NCBI GenBank assembly: GCA_030592465.1
Contig: JAUVJB010000099.1
Span: 1-10,492 of the forward strand
Length of the DNA: 10,492 nucleotides
Source of the DNA: Bacteroidota bacterium
GTDB taxonomy: Bacteria; Bacteroidota; Bacteroidia; Bacteroidales; B39-G9
Direction of reading: 5' to 3'
The number at the start of each line of letters is the position of its first letter. Within the stretch, counting starts at the first letter, position 1. This document shows positions 6,729 to 10,492 of the stretch, piece after piece. The notes under the pieces were generated by a model that saw nothing but the letters and a program-made list of their open reading frames with translations, made no database searches and was not told the origin of the DNA. The position numbers and the translations under genes were made by a program.

Positions 6729-7484
6729 ATGGAGAGGTCAAAAAAAATCATTCGTCATATTCCGAATTTCATTACATCGTTAAATTTACTTTCAGGAAGT
6801 ATTGCAAGTTTATTAGCATTTGAAGGTTATTTACTTTATGCGGCAGCTTTTATAATTTTAGCTTCCGTATTTGATTTTTTTGATGGCATGAGTGCTCGCT
6901 TACTTAAGGTAAGTTCGCCAATGGGTAAAGAGCTTGATTCTTTATCTGACCTTATCAGCTTTGGGTTTGCTCCGTCTGTAATTTTATATTCGTTATTAAA
7001 ACAAATTATGTTTCACGATATTAGGTTTGTTGATTTACATACAATTAATTTTTCTCAAATATTAATATTAGTGTCGCCTTTATTGATTGCTGTTTTTTCC
7101 GGTTTGCGTTTAGCAAAATTTAATGTTGATGAAAGACAAACGAGTTCGTTTGTGGGATTGCCAACTCCGGCAAATGCTTTGTTAATTGCATCGCTGCCAT
7201 TGATTTTATCGAGTAATAATTATGCTTATTTCCATAATTTAATTCTAAACGTTTATTTTCTTATTCCGTTAATATTTATTCAATCGTATTTGTTGGTAGC
7301 AGAATTCCCGATGTTTTCTTTTAAATTTAAAAACTTAAAATTCAGTGATAATAAAATTCGTTATATTTTTTTAATATTTGCAATTGCTATAATTGTAATT
7401 TTTAAATTAGCAGCTATACCTTTAATAATTTTTATGTATATAATTTTTTCAGCTGTTAATAATTGGGTAAAACTATTTGCTTAA
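6729..7484 (+). CDS. pssA: Phosphatidylserine synthase PssA, mirror copy
   Basis: Exact mirror of 3009-3764, so the enzyme reads on the plus strand here: ATG at 6729, the DG-AR-G-D-D catalytic signature at residues 52-74 and the FVGLPTPANA block at 141-150. It is intact, with no substitution relative to the other copy. It is divergent from the PorV/PorQ-family copy at 5432-6511 and convergent with the permease copy at 7556-8797. A real duplication would be expected to show at least some silent differences if old; there are none. Confidence 0.88.
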   Translation: MERSKKIIRHIPNFITSLNLLSGSIASLLAFEGYLLYAAAFIILASVFDFFDGMSARLLKVSSPMGKELDSLSDLISFGFAPSVILYSLLKQIMFHDIRFVDLHTINFSQILILVSPLLIAVFSGLRLAKFNVDERQTSSFVGLPTPANALLIASLPLILSSNNYAYFHNLILNVYFLIPLIFIQSYLLVAEFPMFSFKFKNLKFSDNKIRYIFLIFAIAIIVIFKLAAIPLIIFMYIIFSAVNNWVKLFA

Positions 7485-7501
7485 CGGATGTCATTTGTCC
7501 A

Positions 7502-7532
7502 ACCCTGCCAGCCTTTGAAAGGCTGGCAGGGT
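7502..7532. terminator. 31-bp palindrome between convergent genes, mirror copy
   Basis: Mirror of 2961-2991: 15-base arms at 7502-7516 and 7518-7532 around a central G. It lies between the pssA stop and the permease stop. Confidence 0.7.
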
Positions 7533-7555
7533 GTTGTATAATTTTAACGTTCTAT

Positions 7556-8797
7556 TTAATGCTGAAATTTTTCCATTGCTTTAGAATTATGTTTATACTT
7601 GAAAAATATCATAAAAGCAATTCCTACAACTAAGGAGTAAGCTGCGAAAGTAAACCAAATACTTTGCCAATCCTTAACTCCGTTTACAGTAAAATGATCG
7701 ACAATCCAGCCACTTCCCATGCCACCCATAAATGCGCCAAAACCATTGGTCATTATCATAAACAATCCCTGTGCACTTGCTCTAATTTTGGGGCTAGCTT
7801 CTGTTTCAACAAATAATGAACCTGAAATATTAAAGAAATCAAATGCCATTCCGTAAATTATCATAGATAAAATAAGAAGCCATAAGCCGGTATCAGGATC
7901 CCCAAGTCCGAATAATCCAAAACGTAATACCCAAGCAAACATGCTCAAAAGCATTACTTTTTTAATACCAAATTTGCGTAAGAAGAAAGGAATGACAAGA
8001 ATAAATAAAGTTTCTGACATTTGTGATATAGACATCAAAATACCGGGGTGTTTAACAGCAAAAGAATCTGCAAATTCTGCAGCAAAATCATGAAGAAACG
8101 GCTCGCCAAAAGTGTTGGTTATTTGTAGTGATGCACCAAGAAGCATTGAAAAGATGAAAAATATTGTCATCTTACGTTGTTTAAATAACACAAAAGCATC
8201 TAAGCCCAATGCAGTTAAGAAAGAACCTCCTTTACTACTGTTTTCGGGGCGACATTTAGGCATTGTAAAAGAATATACTCCTAAAATTAATGAAGCTACC
8301 GAGCTTACATATAATTGCATGGGACTAACAGTCCATTGTGCAAAATCAATAACCCACATTGCTGTTATAAAACCAATAGTTCCCCACACTCGTATTGGAG
8401 GAAAGTCTTTTATTATATTATAACCTTTTTGTTCCAAAACACTATATGAAACAGTATTATCAAGTGCTATTGTCGGCATATAAAACATTGAGATTAATAG
8501 CATAATAATATACATTGAGCTAAAATCAGTAGCTTGAGCCGCAAAAAATAGCAAGATGGCTCCTATAACATGACTCATACCAAAAACTCTTTCAGCATTT
8601 ACCCATTTATCGGCAATAATTCCCATCAAAGCCGGCATAAATAATGAGGCAATCCCCATTGTTGCATATATGCTGCCTACTTGTCCGCCTGTAAATTTTA
8701 AGGTTACAATCATATAGCCTCCAAGTGAAATCAACCATGAACCCCATACAAAAAATTGTAAAAAGTTCATTATAGTTAGACGCATCTTAATTCCCAT
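7556..8797 (-). CDS. nupG: NupG-type nucleoside:H+ symporter, mirror copy
   Basis: Exact mirror of 1696-2937, encoding the same 413-residue 12-segment nucleoside transporter. The start is the ATG whose first base is 8797, with the purine-rich ribosome site at 8805-8810 on the minus strand. It is intact and convergent with pssA at 6729-7484 across the 31-bp palindrome. It should be counted as the same gene as the left-arm copy unless junction reads prove the duplication. Confidence 0.88.
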   Translation of the reverse strand: MGIKMRLTIMNFLQFFVWGSWLISLGGYMIVTLKFTGGQVGSIYATMGIASLFMPALMGIIADKWVNAERVFGMSHVIGAILLFFAAQATDFSSMYIIMLLISMFYMPTIALDNTVSYSVLEQKGYNIIKDFPPIRVWGTIGFITAMWVIDFAQWTVSPMQLYVSSVASLILGVYSFTMPKCRPENSSKGGSFLTALGLDAFVLFKQRKMTIFFIFSMLLGASLQITNTFGEPFLHDFAAEFADSFAVKHPGILMSISQMSETLFILVIPFFLRKFGIKKVMLLSMFAWVLRFGLFGLGDPDTGLWLLILSMIIYGMAFDFFNISGSLFVETEASPKIRASAQGLFMIMTNGFGAFMGGMGSGWIVDHFTVNGVKDWQSIWFTFAAYSLVVGIAFMIFFKYKHNSKAMEKFQH

Positions 8798-8910
8798 AAT
8801 ATATTCCTCTTTTTATTTTAATTTTTAAAAATGTGTTTAATCCGATATATTTTATAGTTGCAAAGCCCTAAAAAATTAATAGAATTGAGAGTATTCAAAA
8901 ACATGAAAGG

Positions 8911-8918
8911 CAAATGTA
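8911..8918 (-). promoter_or_regulatory. Candidate -7 element for the nucleoside permease gene, mirror copy
   Basis: Mirror of 1575-1582: TACATTTG on the minus strand, 113 bases before the ATG at 8797. The rest of 8798-8948 shows no gene. Confidence 0.35.
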
Positions 8919-8948
8919 ATTAAAATTAATTAATTTAAAAATGTATAG

Positions 8949-9150
8949 TGCTTGAACGAAAACTAAGTCATTTATTATTATTCGTCATTGCGATCCGCCA
9001 GCTGGCGAAGAAGCAATCTGTAAATCAATGGATTGCTTCGGTCGTTCCCTGTTAAATGTTGCTTCGCAATTTCACCTTGCAAAATTGCTTCGCATTTCAC
9101 AGGGTAAACCTTCCTCGCAATGACAAAAATATTGAGTTTTCGTGCAGGCA
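8949..9150. repeat. Compact intergenic element of nested inverted repeats, mirror copy
   Basis: Mirror of 1343-1544. The inner unit with 10-bp inverted ends is at 8984-9124, framed by the imperfect 16-bp outer repeat at 8949-8964 and 9135-9150. This second occurrence is not independent evidence of dispersal, because it belongs to the window-wide palindrome. Confidence 0.6.
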
Positions 9151-10242
9151 TCAATTATTCATTATATCATTTTGTTTTTGAATAGATTCTTTATGTACAA
9201 GTTGCATCAATCTTTTTATGAAATTTTTGGAAAGCCCTTGTTTTATTCCAAATTTTATTCGCGAATTAATTATTTTTTCCCAACGTGACAGTTGCAAAAT
9301 TGTAACATCTTTATTTTTTTTATAAACGCCTATTTGTTCAACAATCTTCATTCTTTGAGCAAGTAATTCAATTAGTTGTGTGTCAATAGAATCAATCTGC
9401 TCACGATATTTTTCAATTGAATTAATAAAATTAAAATTGTTGGGATTAGCTGTTCTTATGACCAAAGAATCGAGTAATAATTTAAGTTCTTCAGGCTTTA
9501 TTTGTTGTTTTGAGTCGGTTAATGCTTTTGCAGGATTAATATGAGTCTCAATCATTAGTCCGTCCATATCTAAGTCGAGTGCTTTTTGCGAAATTTCATA
9601 AATATATTTTTTATTGCCGGCAATATGACTTGGGTCGCATATTACAGGAAGATTATGAAATTTACTTTTTAGTTCAATTGGCATTTCCCATTTAGGGATA
9701 TTTCTGAGCGAAGTAAGTTCAAAAGGGAAAAACCCGCGATGAATAGCTGCTAATTTTTTTATTCCGATTTTGTTAAATCTTTCTAAAGCACCAATCCAAA
9801 GATTAATATCAGGATTAATAGGATTTTTTATCATTACAGGAATATCAACACCTTTCAAAGCCTGAGTCATTTCATTAATTGAAAAAGGATTTGAGGTTGT
9901 GCGTGCACCAATCCATAAAATGTCAACACCAAATTTTAAACATTTTTCAATATGTTCAGGTGTTGCAACTTCAACTGTTGTTAATAAATTGGTTTGTTCT
10001 TTAACTTTTTTCAACCAGATTAAGCCTTTTTCACCAACACCTTCAAAATCTACCGGACGTGTGCGAGGTTTCCAAATTCCGGCTCTGAAAATTTGCACCT
10101 TACCAATTTTTTTAATTGCATTTGCTGTATCCAAAAGTTGCTGTTCTGTTTCTGCACTACATGGGCCACTAATTATAACAGGTTTGCTGTTTAATTGTTT
10201 AAACCATTTGTTTATTGGAATAATATTTAGTAACATTTCCAT
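9151..10242 (-). CDS. aroF: Bifunctional DAHP synthase / chorismate mutase, mirror copy
   Basis: Exact mirror of 251-1342, encoding the same 363 residues: DAHP synthase barrel first, AroQ mutase last. The same start ambiguity applies, between the ATG with first base 10242 and the one at 10236. The gene runs inward from the right edge of the window. The metal ligands and mutase active-site residues are unchanged, so there is no sign of one copy decaying or specialising. Confidence 0.9.
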   Translation of the reverse strand: MEMLLNIIPINKWFKQLNSKPVIISGPCSAETEQQLLDTANAIKKIGKVQIFRAGIWKPRTRPVDFEGVGEKGLIWLKKVKEQTNLLTTVEVATPEHIEKCLKFGVDILWIGARTTSNPFSINEMTQALKGVDIPVMIKNPINPDINLWIGALERFNKIGIKKLAAIHRGFFPFELTSLRNIPKWEMPIELKSKFHNLPVICDPSHIAGNKKYIYEISQKALDLDMDGLMIETHINPAKALTDSKQQIKPEELKLLLDSLVIRTANPNNFNFINSIEKYREQIDSIDTQLIELLAQRMKIVEQIGVYKKNKDVTILQLSRWEKIINSRIKFGIKQGLSKNFIKRLMQLVHKESIQKQNDIMNN

Positions 10243-10315
10243 TTACCTGTTATTTTTTATGTGGTAAAATTAATCAATTAACCCGAAAAATTCATACTTT
10301 TTCTGACGATTAAGT

Positions 10316-10336
10316 AATCCCAAAAAATTTGGGATT
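10316..10336. other. AT-rich hairpin upstream of the DAHP synthase gene, mirror copy
   Basis: Mirror of 157-177: 9-bp arms at 10316-10324 and 10328-10336 around AAA. The remaining bases to the window end (10243-10492) show no gene. Confidence 0.4.
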
Positions 10337-10492
10337 TTTAATAACACCAAATTTGTCCCGATGCTTCAGCGATTTTCTATGTATTATAAATTATATTAAA
10401 GGCTTATTTAAACACCTAATAAACAATACATTATAGCTTTAAACACTAATATTAAATATGGCGGTTCGTTGTTAATGATTAAATAAGGTAAT

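Larger units (their letters stand above)
1..10492. repeat. Perfect 2 x 5246-bp inverted repeat spanning the whole window
   Basis: The right half is the reverse complement of the left half with no spacer; the axis lies between 5246 and 5247. All four gene pairs sit at exactly mirrored coordinates (n versus 10493-n) and encode identical proteins. Non-coding stretches compared at both outer ends, in the intergenic regions and at the centre also match, including the single loop base of the 2961-2991 palindrome (C on one side, G on the other). The arms end exactly at the window edges, so no unique flanking DNA is seen. Long perfect palindromes are generally unstable in bacteria, being cleaved by SbcCD-type nucleases. 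A fold-back during assembly or amplification is therefore the preferred explanation, and copy number two should not be assumed for the genes inside. Confidence 0.98.

Noticed and set aside
1..10492. A duplicated gene cluster with two functional copies of each gene
   Set aside because: The copies are identical down to non-coding bases and symmetrical to the window edges, so they are not independent evidence of gene duplication.
1..10492. CRISPR array, tRNA, rRNA, defence or phage genes
   Set aside because: Looked for on both strands; no regularly spaced repeats, cloverleaf, rRNA-like stretch or relevant protein motif was found.

Overview
The window is one perfect, spacer-free inverted repeat. 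Bases 1-5246 are followed by their own reverse complement (5247-10492), so position n pairs with 10493-n from edge to edge. It therefore holds about 5.2 kb of unique sequence, with four genes that each appear twice and encode identical proteins. Because the symmetry axis lies exactly at the middle (5246/5247) and neither arm has any unique flank, the most economical reading is a complete contig made by a fold-back assembly or amplification artefact. A real head-to-head duplication, or the replication intermediate of a hairpin-ended linear molecule, is possible but less likely.

The organism looks like a member of the Bacteroidota. The DNA is AT-rich and the promoter candidates resemble the TAnnTTTG type of that phylum. 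One gene belongs to the PorV/PorQ outer-membrane family typical of Bacteroidota, and another is the DAHP synthase/chorismate mutase fusion common there.

Unique layout, read in the left arm: (1) 1-250, a non-coding leader with an AT-rich hairpin. (2) 251-1342 (+), a bifunctional DAHP synthase/chorismate mutase that controls entry to aromatic amino acid synthesis and the branch to Phe/Tyr. (3) 1343-1695, a gene-free stretch with a compact, relatively GC-rich repeat made of nested inverted repeats, then a promoter candidate. (4) 1696-2937 (+), a NupG-type nucleoside:H+ symporter. (5) A 31-bp palindrome at 2961-2991 between convergent genes. (6) 3009-3764 (-), phosphatidylserine synthase PssA. 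(7) 3765-3981, a divergent promoter region. (8) 3982-5061 (+), an exported PorV/PorQ-family beta-barrel protein. (9) 5062-5246, a gene-free stretch leading to a GC-rich half-hairpin at the axis. The right arm repeats all of this in reverse order and orientation.

The genes are housekeeping or envelope functions in separate transcription units and do not form an obvious shared pathway. I see no defence system, transposase, integrase, phage gene, CRISPR array, tRNA or rRNA. The notable features are the palindromic architecture and the three intergenic palindromic elements. I do not see good evidence for a novel biological system.
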